Source: Persephonella sp. KM09-Lau-8
GTDB taxonomy: Bacteria > Aquificota > Aquificia > Aquificales > Hydrogenothermaceae
Assembly: GCF_000703085.1 (NCBI RefSeq)
Contig: NZ_JNLL01000001.1
Coordinates: 558,001-622,000 of the forward strand
Direction: 5' to 3'
Length of the DNA stretch: 64,000 nucleotides
Position numbers and translations under genes: made by a program. This document shows, piece by piece, positions 16,964-24,270 of this stretch (position 1 is its first letter; each line of letters begins with the position of its first letter). Below the pieces are notes generated by a model. The model was not told the DNA's origin. It was given only the letters and a program-made list of their open reading frames with translations, and did no database searches.

Positions 16964-18183
16964 TGCAAACATATCTGGTAGAGGTAATAGATAGGGAAGG
17001 AAATAAGCAGAGAAAAATATTTTCCGTTGAAACAGAAGATGAGATATTCCGTTCCCTTGAGTTTGCAGGTTTATTTCCGGTAAAAATTAAAAAACTTCCT
17101 TCATTTGTCAGATATCTTAATCCTAAAAAAATTCTTTATAGAATAAAGCCTCAGGAGATTATAGAAACCCTTGAAAATCTCCACCTTATTGTAAAATCAG
17201 GAATTCCTGTTATTCAGGGATTAATGGATTTAGCAGAAGATTCCGATAATCCGGCTTTAAAAGAACTTTTACAGGATATGGCTTATAAAGTTCAGGCTGG
17301 ATATTCTCTTTCACGGGCTTTTGAAGCACATCCGGAGGTTTTCTCTCCTGTTATTGTATCTCTTGTAAAAATCGGAGAAGAAACAGGAAATCTTGAAAAA
17401 ACTTTGAAAGATGCAGCAGAGCACCTGAAAAAAATTCAGGATATAAAAGCAAAAACAAAACAGGCATTGATTTATCCATCATTTGCATTTTTCAGTGTTC
17501 TCGGAGCTTTGATATTCTGGCTTGTTTATGTTCTTCCTAAAATAATAGATGCATTTAAGGAATTTAATGTCCAGCTGCCAGCCACTACAATTTTTATTAT
17601 GTATTTGTCCGAATATACAAGGAAATATCTTTGGATCGTGATAATACTGCTAATTATTGGTTTTATTGTGCTAAAAATACTCAGAAATAAAAATGAAAAA
17701 GTAAGATATCAGACAGATAAGCTTTTACTGAAAACCCCTGTGTTTGGAATAATCATATTAAACTTTAATTACGCATTTTTTGCCGAATACCTGAGGTTAA
17801 TGATAGTTTCTGGAGTCCCACTTTATCAGGCACTTCATATTATGGAAGGTGCAATTAAAAATATGGTGTTTAAAACTGCTATAAAAAACACCCGTGAAAA
17901 AATAGAGATTGGTAAACCATTTTCCGAGTCTTTGAAGGAAGAAGGAGTTTTTTCTCCTGTTATCACAAGAATGATTTCTATAGGGGAGCAGGCAGGCCAG
18001 TTGGATGAACAGCTGAATTATATCTCAAATTATTATTATAATAAGGTGGATTATCTGGCACAGAATATAGCAAAAATGATAGAACCTATAGTAATCGGTA
18101 TTGTAGGGGCATTTATGCTTGTGATTATGCTTGGACTTATTGGTCCTATATATGACTTGATTTCTCAAATATCAAAGATGTAA
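16963..18183 (+). CDS. mshG: Type IV pilus platform protein (MshG/PilC/GspF family)
   Basis: 406-residue inner-membrane platform with two repeated GspF domains. The first includes LENLHLIVKSGIPVIQGLMD and ends at SLVKIGEETGNLEKTLKDAA; the second repeats that pattern as LRLMIVSGVPLYQALHI and ISIGEQAGQLDEQLNYI. Transmembrane helices lie near 168-190, 216-235 and at the C-terminus (IVIGIVGAFMLVIMLGLIGP). It turns ATPase rotation into pilin addition. The start overlaps the ATPase stop as TAATG. No prepilin peptidase or mshM-like ATPase follows, so these must be encoded elsewhere. Confidence 0.95.
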   Translation: MQTYLVEVIDREGNKQRKIFSVETEDEIFRSLEFAGLFPVKIKKLPSFVRYLNPKKILYRIKPQEIIETLENLHLIVKSGIPVIQGLMDLAEDSDNPALKELLQDMAYKVQAGYSLSRAFEAHPEVFSPVIVSLVKIGEETGNLEKTLKDAAEHLKKIQDIKAKTKQALIYPSFAFFSVLGALIFWLVYVLPKIIDAFKEFNVQLPATTIFIMYLSEYTRKYLWIVIILLIIGFIVLKILRNKNEKVRYQTDKLLLKTPVFGIIILNFNYAFFAEYLRLMIVSGVPLYQALHIMEGAIKNMVFKTAIKNTREKIEIGKPFSESLKEEGVFSPVITRMISIGEQAGQLDEQLNYISNYYYNKVDYLAQNIAKMIEPIVIGIVGAFMLVIMLGLIGPIYDLISQISKM

Positions 18184-18185
18184 TT

Positions 18186-18947
18186 ATGGAAAAAACTTAT
18201 GGTATTGCTTTATCAGGGGGAGCTGTTAGAGGGGCTGCCCATATAGGTGTTTTAAAAGCATTGGAGGAACATGGGATATTCCCTTCAGTAATCTCCGGCT
18301 CAAGTGCTGGCTCAATAATTGGATGTTTCTATGCTGCAGGATATTCTCCGGCAGAATTAGAAGAAATAATTCTGGATACAAATATCCTTAGCTATCTGAA
18401 ACCTGCAATGAACTTAACAGCCTTATTTTCTCTGGAAGGATTGGAAAAATTAATTCAGAAATACATTAAAATTTCTGATATATCTCAGCTTGAAAAAAAG
18501 CTTTATGTATGTGCCACCAATCTAAATCTGGGAATTCCTGAGTATTTTGATAGGGGTAATATATACGAAATTATTTCTGCTTCCAGTGCTTTACCTTTTA
18601 TTTTTAAACCTGTAAAAATAGGGGATTATGTGTATGTGGACGGAGGAATAATGGATAACCTGCCTGTTGAACCTCTTTTGAAAAAATCTGATTTTATTAT
18701 TGGTTCTGAGGTTAACCCTCTTGGAGTAGAAAAAAACTTTAACAATCCAGTGAATATTTTGCTTAGAAGTTTCTTCCTTGCAGTTAGGGCTAATGTAGAG
18801 GCAAGGAAAAAATATTGTAATCTGTTTTTACAACCTCCTGAACTTAGGCAGATAGGTCTTTTTTCAACATGGAAAATTAAGGATGCTATAGAAATAGGCT
18901 ACAGATATACAAAGGCTGTTTTAAGGGAATACTTTAAACAGGAATAA
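18186..18947 (+). CDS. Patatin-like phospholipase (RssA/YchK type)
   Basis: 253-residue serine acyl hydrolase. The oxyanion motif GGAVRGAAHIG lies near the N-terminus, the nucleophile elbow is GSSAGS (about 38-43) and the catalytic Asp is in VDGGIMDNLP. Asp plus Ser form the patatin dyad, so the enzyme should be active on lipid acyl esters at the inner face of the membrane. There is no signal peptide. It begins two bases after the pilus platform gene, probably in the same transcript, and its 3' end overlaps dnaJ on the opposite strand by 14 bases. A functional link to pili is not evident. Confidence 0.9.
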   Translation: MEKTYGIALSGGAVRGAAHIGVLKALEEHGIFPSVISGSSAGSIIGCFYAAGYSPAELEEIILDTNILSYLKPAMNLTALFSLEGLEKLIQKYIKISDISQLEKKLYVCATNLNLGIPEYFDRGNIYEIISASSALPFIFKPVKIGDYVYVDGGIMDNLPVEPLLKKSDFIIGSEVNPLGVEKNFNNPVNILLRSFFLAVRANVEARKKYCNLFLQPPELRQIGLFSTWKIKDAIEIGYRYTKAVLREYFKQE

Positions 18948-19845
18948 TTTTTACAATTAAATCTCCTCTTTTGCCGTTTGGTTTTCTGTATCCTTTATTT
19001 TTTATTCTGAACTTGATAGGTTTTATTTCCTCTACTTCAAGGGGGATTTTAAGTTTATTTCCTTCTAAATCCTCAATGTATATGTATGGACTGTCTATAA
19101 GAGTTTTTCTATCTATTTTCAATTCTGTAAAAACATCTAATCCTTTTAATTTGAATCTGTCTTTTTTGTCAAAGTTTATTTTCAGATAAAGGTTTCCTGT
19201 TTCTCCGTTGTTTAGACCTTCGTTGCCGGCTTTTTCCACCAGCAATGTCTGTTTATCTGTTATACCTGCAGGTATATAGATTGTTTTTTGTTCAAATTTA
19301 GAGACTCTCCCTTCCCCTTTGCACAATGGACAGGGATTTTTGATTACTATTCCTCTACCAAAGCAGTTGATACAGGGTAATTCCAAAAATGCTTTTTTTA
19401 TTTTCCCTCTACCGCCGCATTTTTCGCAGTTTTCTATTCTGGACTCAGAAGTAATTCCAGAACCATTACAAGTAGTGCATTTTACTTTTCTCTGATAACG
19501 AATTGTTTTTTCTGTTCCGTGAAAGCCTTCTTTTACAGATATTTTGATTTTTAGTTTTATGTCCTCTCCCCGCTGAGGCTTTGAATGAAAACCTAAAAAC
19601 TGGGCAAGGGCTTCTCCTATTAAGCTTCCAAAATCTTTTTTTTCAAGTTTATAAAGACTTTCATCATATTTTTTTCTTTTTATCGGGTCAGAGAGTATGT
19701 CATATGCATGGGTTATCTGTTTAAAGATTTCCGCGTATTCGGGATTGATGTCTGGATGGTATTTTCTGGCTTTTTCCCGGAAAGCCTTTTTTATTTCCTC
19801 CGGGGTGGCATCTCTGGCCACCCCTAAAAGCTGATACAGGTTCAT
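18934..19845 (-). CDS. dnaJ: DnaJ-family co-chaperone, short form without G/F region
   Basis: J domain with HPD at 30-32, four zinc-binding CxxCxGxG-type motifs (C123/C126, C140/C143, C158/C161, C172/C175) and the C-terminal substrate-binding barrels (VSKFEQKTIYIPAGITDKQT onward). The usual Gly/Phe-rich linker after the J domain is replaced by a short sequence (SLIGEALAQFLGFHSKP), and the total of 303 residues is shorter than the roughly 375 of classical DnaJ. It stimulates DnaK ATPase activity. Its start directly follows the grpE stop with no gap, so the two are co-translated; dnaK is not adjacent. Confidence 0.9.
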   Translation of the reverse strand: MNLYQLLGVARDATPEEIKKAFREKARKYHPDINPEYAEIFKQITHAYDILSDPIKRKKYDESLYKLEKKDFGSLIGEALAQFLGFHSKPQRGEDIKLKIKISVKEGFHGTEKTIRYQRKVKCTTCNGSGITSESRIENCEKCGGRGKIKKAFLELPCINCFGRGIVIKNPCPLCKGEGRVSKFEQKTIYIPAGITDKQTLLVEKAGNEGLNNGETGNLYLKINFDKKDRFKLKGLDVFTELKIDRKTLIDSPYIYIEDLEGNKLKIPLEVEEIKPIKFRIKNKGYRKPNGKRGDLIVKIIPV

Positions 19846-20490
19846 CTATGTGATTTCTTCCCTTTCTTCAGGTGGTATTGCAACAATAACCTTTGCAGGT
19901 CTTATTGTTTTTCCTCTGTATTTATAGCCTGTCTGAACGACTTTTATGATTTCATTAGGTTGGTGTTCTTTTGAGGCAATAGTTTCAATTGCTTCATGTT
20001 CCATAGGATTAAATCCCTGAGATGTTTCTATCTTTTCTATACCCTGTTCCTGCAAAAATCTAAAAAGCTGATAATGTATCATCTGAATACCTTTCATAAG
20101 GGCATTTATATCTGTGGTCTTAGCTGCACTTTCAAGGGCTTTTTCAAAATTATCCACAATCTCCATAAATCCTTTTACTACCCTTAAGGCTCCCTCTTCT
20201 TTTGCCTCTTCTTTTTCTTTTCTCATTCTGACTTTGTAATCTTCAAACTCTTTTTGGAGGGATTGATACATAACAGACAGTCTTTTTGCTGCTTCTTCTG
20301 TTTTCTGGAGTTTTGCTTTAAGCTGGTTAAGCTCTTCTTCTAATTTTTTGTTTTGCTCAATACATTCTTCAAGGGTGAGTTGTTTTTCTTCCTTTTCTTC
20401 CTGCTGAATTTCTTGAGATTGTTCTTCCTGCTGAGATTTTTCCTGACTATCCTCTATTTTTACTTCAACTTCTTCCTTTTTTTCTTCCAT
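19846..20490 (-). CDS. grpE: Nucleotide exchange factor GrpE
   Basis: 214-residue DnaK nucleotide exchange factor. A long Glu/Gln/Lys-rich N-terminus (about 1-35) leads into a coiled coil, then the conserved four-helix bundle ([15 protein letters not shown]) and the C-terminal beta domain with [20 protein letters not shown] and [17 protein letters not shown], the family signature. It opens DnaK to release ADP under heat stress. The acidic N-terminal extension is longer than average. It is upstream of dnaJ and shares its transcript. No CIRCE-like inverted repeat was recognised in the 64 bases before it. Confidence 0.93.
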   Translation of the reverse strand: MEEKKEEVEVKIEDSQEKSQQEEQSQEIQQEEKEEKQLTLEECIEQNKKLEEELNQLKAKLQKTEEAAKRLSVMYQSLQKEFEDYKVRMRKEKEEAKEEGALRVVKGFMEIVDNFEKALESAAKTTDINALMKGIQMIHYQLFRFLQEQGIEKIETSQGFNPMEHEAIETIASKEHQPNEIIKVVQTGYKYRGKTIRPAKVIVAIPPEEREEIT

Positions 20491-20554
20491 TTATGAGACT
20501 CCTCCATTGTTTTTTATTTATAATTTTTGCAAAAAACGGCTGTTTTCAATATTT

Positions 20555-21079
20555 TCAAAGGAAGATATCTTCACCGAACATGGTAAGGTCTATAAATTCA
20601 TCTGCTATCTCAACCAACTCTTTGGCTGCTGTCTGCTTGAAGGCTGCTATTTCTACTTTTACACCTTTCGTGTGCAGATATCTAACAAGATCTGCAAAAT
20701 CTCCATCTCCACTTGCAAGCACTGCCACATCTATTTTTTCTGCCAGTGATATGGCATCCATTGCAATACCCATATCCCAGTCGGCTTTGACCGTAGTCCA
20801 GAGATTGCCTTCCTCATCTAATCTTTTGAAAATTTTAGGTTCCTTAACTCTGACCTGATAACCTATATGCCTGAGGGTATTAATAAAGCCTTTCTGGTCA
20901 ACTCCTTGAAGCTTTACAAGATATGCAATAGCTCTGATGAGAACTCTATCATTTAAAACTTTATGTAAAACACTTTCGAAATTCACTTTGCGGTTAAATG
21001 CATCCCTTGCAGAGTAATAGAGGTTCTGGATGTCCAGAAATATTGCAACTCTCTGGTTTTTGTAAAGGTTGTTTGTCAT
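20555..21079 (-). CDS. NYN-domain (LabA/DUF88) putative ribonuclease
   Basis: 174-residue PIN-like NYN protein. The acidic catalytic constellation is visible as FLDIQNLYYSARD near residue 15, KADWDMGIAMDA in the middle and ASGDGDFADLV toward the C-terminus, the order expected of a metal-dependent RNase. It has no membrane or secretion signal. The 64-base gap to grpE and the opposite orientation of the next gene suggest its own transcript from the 80-base divergent promoter region. RNA target unknown. Confidence 0.88.
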   Translation of the reverse strand: MTNNLYKNQRVAIFLDIQNLYYSARDAFNRKVNFESVLHKVLNDRVLIRAIAYLVKLQGVDQKGFINTLRHIGYQVRVKEPKIFKRLDEEGNLWTTVKADWDMGIAMDAISLAEKIDVAVLASGDGDFADLVRYLHTKGVKVEIAAFKQTAAKELVEIADEFIDLTMFGEDIFL

Positions 21080-21159
21080 TCAGTTTCTCCTTATGGCACA
21101 AAAATACTGATAAAATTATATTATAGTTTAGAAATATAAAAACGAAACGGAGGTTTATT

Positions 21160-21366
21160 ATGTCTAAAGCAGCGATAAGAGCTCAAAGGGCTGTAATGGG
21201 AACACTTCTTTTAATAGCAATGATTTTGATGGCAATAGGTTATGACTGGGGTAAGTATATAGTTTATTTCATAATATTTATGCTTTATCTCTCAGCAGCT
21301 ACGGGATTTTGTCCATCTGATGCAATTTTTGAAAAACTATTTGGCAAGAGACAGGATAATATTTAA
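21160..21366 (+). CDS. DUF2892/YgaP-type small membrane protein
   Basis: 68 residues with two transmembrane helices (about 14-28 and 32-48). The ending GFCPSDAIFEKLFG matches the conserved GxCPL..LLGK-like tail of the DUF2892 family, in which a cysteine follows the second helix. Family members occur alone or as the membrane anchor of rhodanese domains. An ACGGAGG ribosome site precedes the start. The stop overlaps the sbcD start (TAATG), an unusual partner. Function unknown. Confidence 0.8.
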   Translation: MSKAAIRAQRAVMGTLLLIAMILMAIGYDWGKYIVYFIIFMLYLSAATGFCPSDAIFEKLFGKRQDNI

Positions 21367-22517
21367 TGAAGTTTGTTCATATCTCTGATACACATCTGGG
21401 ATATCATCAATACGGCCTGCAAGAACGGGCGGAGGACTTTTATGATGTTTTTGATGAGGCTGTGGATTTTGCAATAGAAAAAAAAGTTGATTTTGTGATT
21501 CATACAGGGGATTTTTTCCATTCCTCCCGCCCTTCTAATCAGGTTATCCTTCAGGGAATTAGTATTCTCCAAAAGCTAAAAGATGCAGGTATCCCGATTT
21601 TTGTTATATCCGGTAATCATGATAGAGGCAGTCAGGTAAGGGATGTATCTCCTTTGAAAATTCTTGAGCCTTCAGGATTAAAACTGATAGATAACGGAGT
21701 TATTGAATATGATGGGATATTCTTTGCAGGACTGAAATATATCTCAAAAGCAGGTCTCAAACAGATAGGTGGAAGTCTCAGACCTATTTTTGAAAAGTAT
21801 CTGGAAAACATGGGAAATGGTTTTAAAATTCTAATGCTACATCAGGAGTTTCAACCATTTTTTCCCTCTTCAAATCTATATTTGAAGAATGAAATTCCTG
21901 AAGGCTTTGATTATGTGGGAATAGGTCATTATCATATTCCCCAAATGCCTGCAGTTATTAATGGTGCTACTGTTGTTCAGCCTGGTTCAACAGAGTTTAC
22001 AGCTTATAACGAAAAAGAGGAAGAGGCTGGAAAAGGCTTTTATTATGTTGAGGTTGACGGAAAAGAGGTAAAACCTCAGTTTATAAAGCTTAATAGAAGA
22101 CGACCATTTCTATATTACAGATTTTCTGAAGAAAATATAGAAGAGCTAATAAAACAGATTAAAGAGGATATAGAAAAATTAGGAGGTGGCAAAAAACCTG
22201 TTATTGTTTTTAAAGGAGTTTTAAAAGAGCTTACCTATAAGGATATATACAAATATCTTTCGGCTGAAGGCATATCAGAAGAGGAAGGCAGTATCTTACA
22301 TCTGCATTTTAATCTTACAAGGGAAGTAGCTGAAGAAGAAGGCTTTTCTGTAATTGAAACCTCAACTGAAAAGATAAATCAGGAACTTAAGAGGCTTATA
22401 GGAGATGATGAGCTTTTTGAATCTGTTGTTGAAACTTTAAATTTCCTCAGAACCTTTGACAACATTGATGAGATTAAAAAATATCTCAAAGAAAATCCAG
22501 ATGCTATAGATATTTAG
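21366..22517 (+). CDS. sbcD: SbcD/Mre11-type DNA repair exonuclease
   Basis: 383-residue calcineurin-like metallophosphoesterase. Metal-binding motifs run in order: ISDTHLGYHQYG (D8, H10), HTGDFFHSS, VISGNHDRGS, LHQEF and VGIGHYHIP, matching the Mn-dependent nuclease core of Mre11/SbcD. The C-terminal part (beyond residue 240) is the capping region that contacts the partner ATPase. The expected partner sbcC/rad50 is not next to it; instead a HEPN and an MNT-like gene follow closely. It should process DNA ends during break repair. Confidence 0.9.
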   Translation: MKFVHISDTHLGYHQYGLQERAEDFYDVFDEAVDFAIEKKVDFVIHTGDFFHSSRPSNQVILQGISILQKLKDAGIPIFVISGNHDRGSQVRDVSPLKILEPSGLKLIDNGVIEYDGIFFAGLKYISKAGLKQIGGSLRPIFEKYLENMGNGFKILMLHQEFQPFFPSSNLYLKNEIPEGFDYVGIGHYHIPQMPAVINGATVVQPGSTEFTAYNEKEEEAGKGFYYVEVDGKEVKPQFIKLNRRRPFLYYRFSEENIEELIKQIKEDIEKLGGGKKPVIVFKGVLKELTYKDIYKYLSAEGISEEEGSILHLHFNLTREVAEEEGFSVIETSTEKINQELKRLIGDDELFESVVETLNFLRTFDNIDEIKKYLKENPDAIDI

Positions 22518-22531
22518 TCAGGAGATAATGC

Positions 22532-22936
22532 TTGGACAAAAAGACTTATTTACAAAAGGCTAAAATTCAATATGAAGCTGCACTTTGTCTGTTTAAAAAT
22601 GGGTATATAAATGACGCAATATCCAGACTCTATTACTCATTTCGTTCATTATGCGTTCATATAGTAGGAAAACCAGAAAAAGGAAAATGGAAACATTACA
22701 GTCTAATGAAAAAAGTGATAATAATTGTAGATAATTATGATAAAAATATCCTTTCACGGAAAGATAGAGAACTAATTAAGAACTTTCCAAACTTAAGAGA
22801 AACTGCAGATTACGATTTACTTGAAATTCCTAAGGAAAAATTTAATATTTATTTAGAAGTTGTTGATAAGTTTTTCAGATTTATGGAAAAAATGGAGTTG
22901 GAGGATGAAAATTTTAGAAACGATAACCAAACTTGA
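22532..22936 (+). CDS. HEPN-domain protein, probable toxin of a HEPN/MNT pair
   Basis: 134-residue helical HEPN protein: the opening AKIQYEAALCLFKNGYINDA and SRLYYSFRSLCVHIVG are the first two helices of MNT-associated HEPN proteins. R38 and H43 in RSLCVH give an Rx4H spacing, which may be the RNase motif, though it lies earlier than in many toxins. The start is TTG at 22532, chosen because AGGAG lies seven bases upstream; the nearby ATG at 22528 is in a frame closed after 11 codons. It begins 15 bases after sbcD. The 3' end overlaps the MNT-like gene by 32 bases, typical of toxin-antitoxin pairs. Confidence 0.75.
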   Translation: MDKKTYLQKAKIQYEAALCLFKNGYINDAISRLYYSFRSLCVHIVGKPEKGKWKHYSLMKKVIIIVDNYDKNILSRKDRELIKNFPNLRETADYDLLEIPKEKFNIYLEVVDKFFRFMEKMELEDENFRNDNQT

Positions 22937-23171
22937 TATCTTAAAGAAAGCACAGGAATGTATAGATGAAAATACTGAATTAAAAGGTCATGTAAAAATA
23001 GATATTGAAGAAAAAAATAAAACAGATGCTGATCTTGATATAGTAATTATCACAGACTTACCTAACGAATGGGACATTAGAGATAAAATCACATTTTCTA
23101 TCTACCAATGCTTAGAAGAAATAGATCCTTATATAACAATCCACTTTAATTGGAAGTTTACATCTGATTAA
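22905..23171 (+). CDS. Degenerate MNT-like nucleotidyltransferase (antitoxin candidate)
   Basis: 88-residue protein starting at ATG 22905, with GGAG seven bases upstream; the longer open frame from 22860 lies inside the HEPN gene. DADLDIVIITDLP resembles the DxD-bearing strand of minimal nucleotidyltransferases, where two aspartates bind metal. The usual preceding GSxARG loop that binds nucleotide phosphates is not recognisable: the equivalent position reads KGHVKIDIEEKNKT. The protein may bind the HEPN partner without catalysing AMP transfer. Overlap with the HEPN gene and shared operon support a two-component module, but the family call is tentative. Confidence 0.6.
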   Translation: MKILETITKLDILKKAQECIDENTELKGHVKIDIEEKNKTDADLDIVIITDLPNEWDIRDKITFSIYQCLEEIDPYITIHFNWKFTSD

Positions 23172-23210
23172 AATAACATTTATTTTCTTGATTTTTGGCA
23201 TTCTTCCCTT

Positions 23211-23219
23211 TGTTATAAT
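23211..23219 (+). promoter_or_regulatory. Extended -10 promoter for the aldo/keto reductase gene
   Basis: TGTTATAAT combines a consensus TATAAT hexamer with an upstream TGn extension, about 40 bases before the start codon at 23259. The -35 region is poor (TTGATT at a spacing of about 20), which fits extended -10 promoters. It follows the end of the HEPN/MNT operon and would start a new transcript. Confidence 0.5.
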
Positions 23220-23258
23220 AAATCTAAAATTTCAAATAATATTCTATGAGGGTTTTCT

Positions 23259-24260
23259 ATGGAATATCGGAATTTAGGTAATACAGGTCTAAAGGTATCT
23301 GTTATCTGTCTTGGGGCTATGACATTTACAGAAAAAGGCTGGCGTTCAGCAGGGACAATGTCCTTCTCAGAAATACAAAAAGTTGTAGATTATGCTCTGG
23401 ACAATGGAGTTAACTTTTTTGATACTGCTGATATATATGCATTTGGAGAAAGTGAAGAACTGCTTGGTAAAGCTCTTGGAAACAGGAAAAATGATGTGAT
23501 TATTGCAACAAAAGTTAGAGGTGTTATGTCAGATGACCCTAATGACAGAGGACTTTCCAGATATCATATTTTTAAATCCATAGATGCATCCTTAAAAAGA
23601 TTAGGCAGAGATTATATAGACTTATATCAGGTTCACTGGTGGGATAATTCAACGCCAATTGAAGAGACAATAGATGCTTTAAACGACCTTGTTAGAATAG
23701 GAAAAGTTAGATATATAGGAATATCTGATTTTGCAGGCTGGCAGATAGCAAGGTCAGTATCTTTGCAGGAAGCTAAAAACTATGCAAAATTTGTTTCAGC
23801 CCAGATGTATTACTCGCTACTGGGTAGAGATATTGAGTTTGAGGTTGTTCCTGCCTGTGAAGCTTTAGGGCTTGGGATACTGGCATGGAGCCCACTGGCA
23901 GGTGGTTTTCTTACAGGAAAATACACCCGTGAGAATATTCCCGAAGGCAGTAGATATGCCAGAATGGAAAGACCTTTTTTAAGATTTGATTTTGAAAAAG
24001 GATATTTTGTTGTTGATGAACTCAGAAAACTTGCAGAGAAATACAATGCTACCGTTTCACAGGTGGCTCTAAACTGGATAAAAGCAAAACCATTTATAAG
24101 CTCAATCATTATAGGAGTTAGAAGCCTTGAACAGCTAAAGGATAATCTTGGCTGTATCAACTGGGATTTATCAGAGGAAGACATATCTTATCTTGATGAA
24201 ATAACTGCTCCTGAAAGACCATATCCCCAGTGGTTTCTTGATATGTTTGCAGACCTGTAA
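23259..24260 (+). CDS. Aldo/keto reductase
   Basis: 333-residue NAD(P)H-dependent oxidoreductase with a TIM barrel. The active-site tetrad is visible: FFDTADIYAFGESE supplies Asp and Tyr, IATKVRG the Lys and YQVHWWD the His. The cofactor end reads AWSPLAGGFLTGKY and IIIGVRSLEQLKDNL, which bind the pyrophosphate and 2'-phosphate. It resembles the YajO/Tas-like subgroup (the opening MEYRNLGNTGLKVSVICLGA is diagnostic). It reduces small aldehydes or ketones in the cytoplasm; the substrate is not deducible. The ABC exporter gene starts ten bases after it. Confidence 0.93.
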   Translation: MEYRNLGNTGLKVSVICLGAMTFTEKGWRSAGTMSFSEIQKVVDYALDNGVNFFDTADIYAFGESEELLGKALGNRKNDVIIATKVRGVMSDDPNDRGLSRYHIFKSIDASLKRLGRDYIDLYQVHWWDNSTPIEETIDALNDLVRIGKVRYIGISDFAGWQIARSVSLQEAKNYAKFVSAQMYYSLLGRDIEFEVVPACEALGLGILAWSPLAGGFLTGKYTRENIPEGSRYARMERPFLRFDFEKGYFVVDELRKLAEKYNATVSQVALNWIKAKPFISSIIIGVRSLEQLKDNLGCINWDLSEEDISYLDEITAPERPYPQWFLDMFADL

Positions 24261-24270
24261 GGAATAGACA

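Noticed and set aside
23172-23258. Possible terminator between the HEPN/MNT pair and aldo/keto reductase
   Set aside because: No inverted repeat of useful length was found; only a promoter-like TGTTATAAT is visible.
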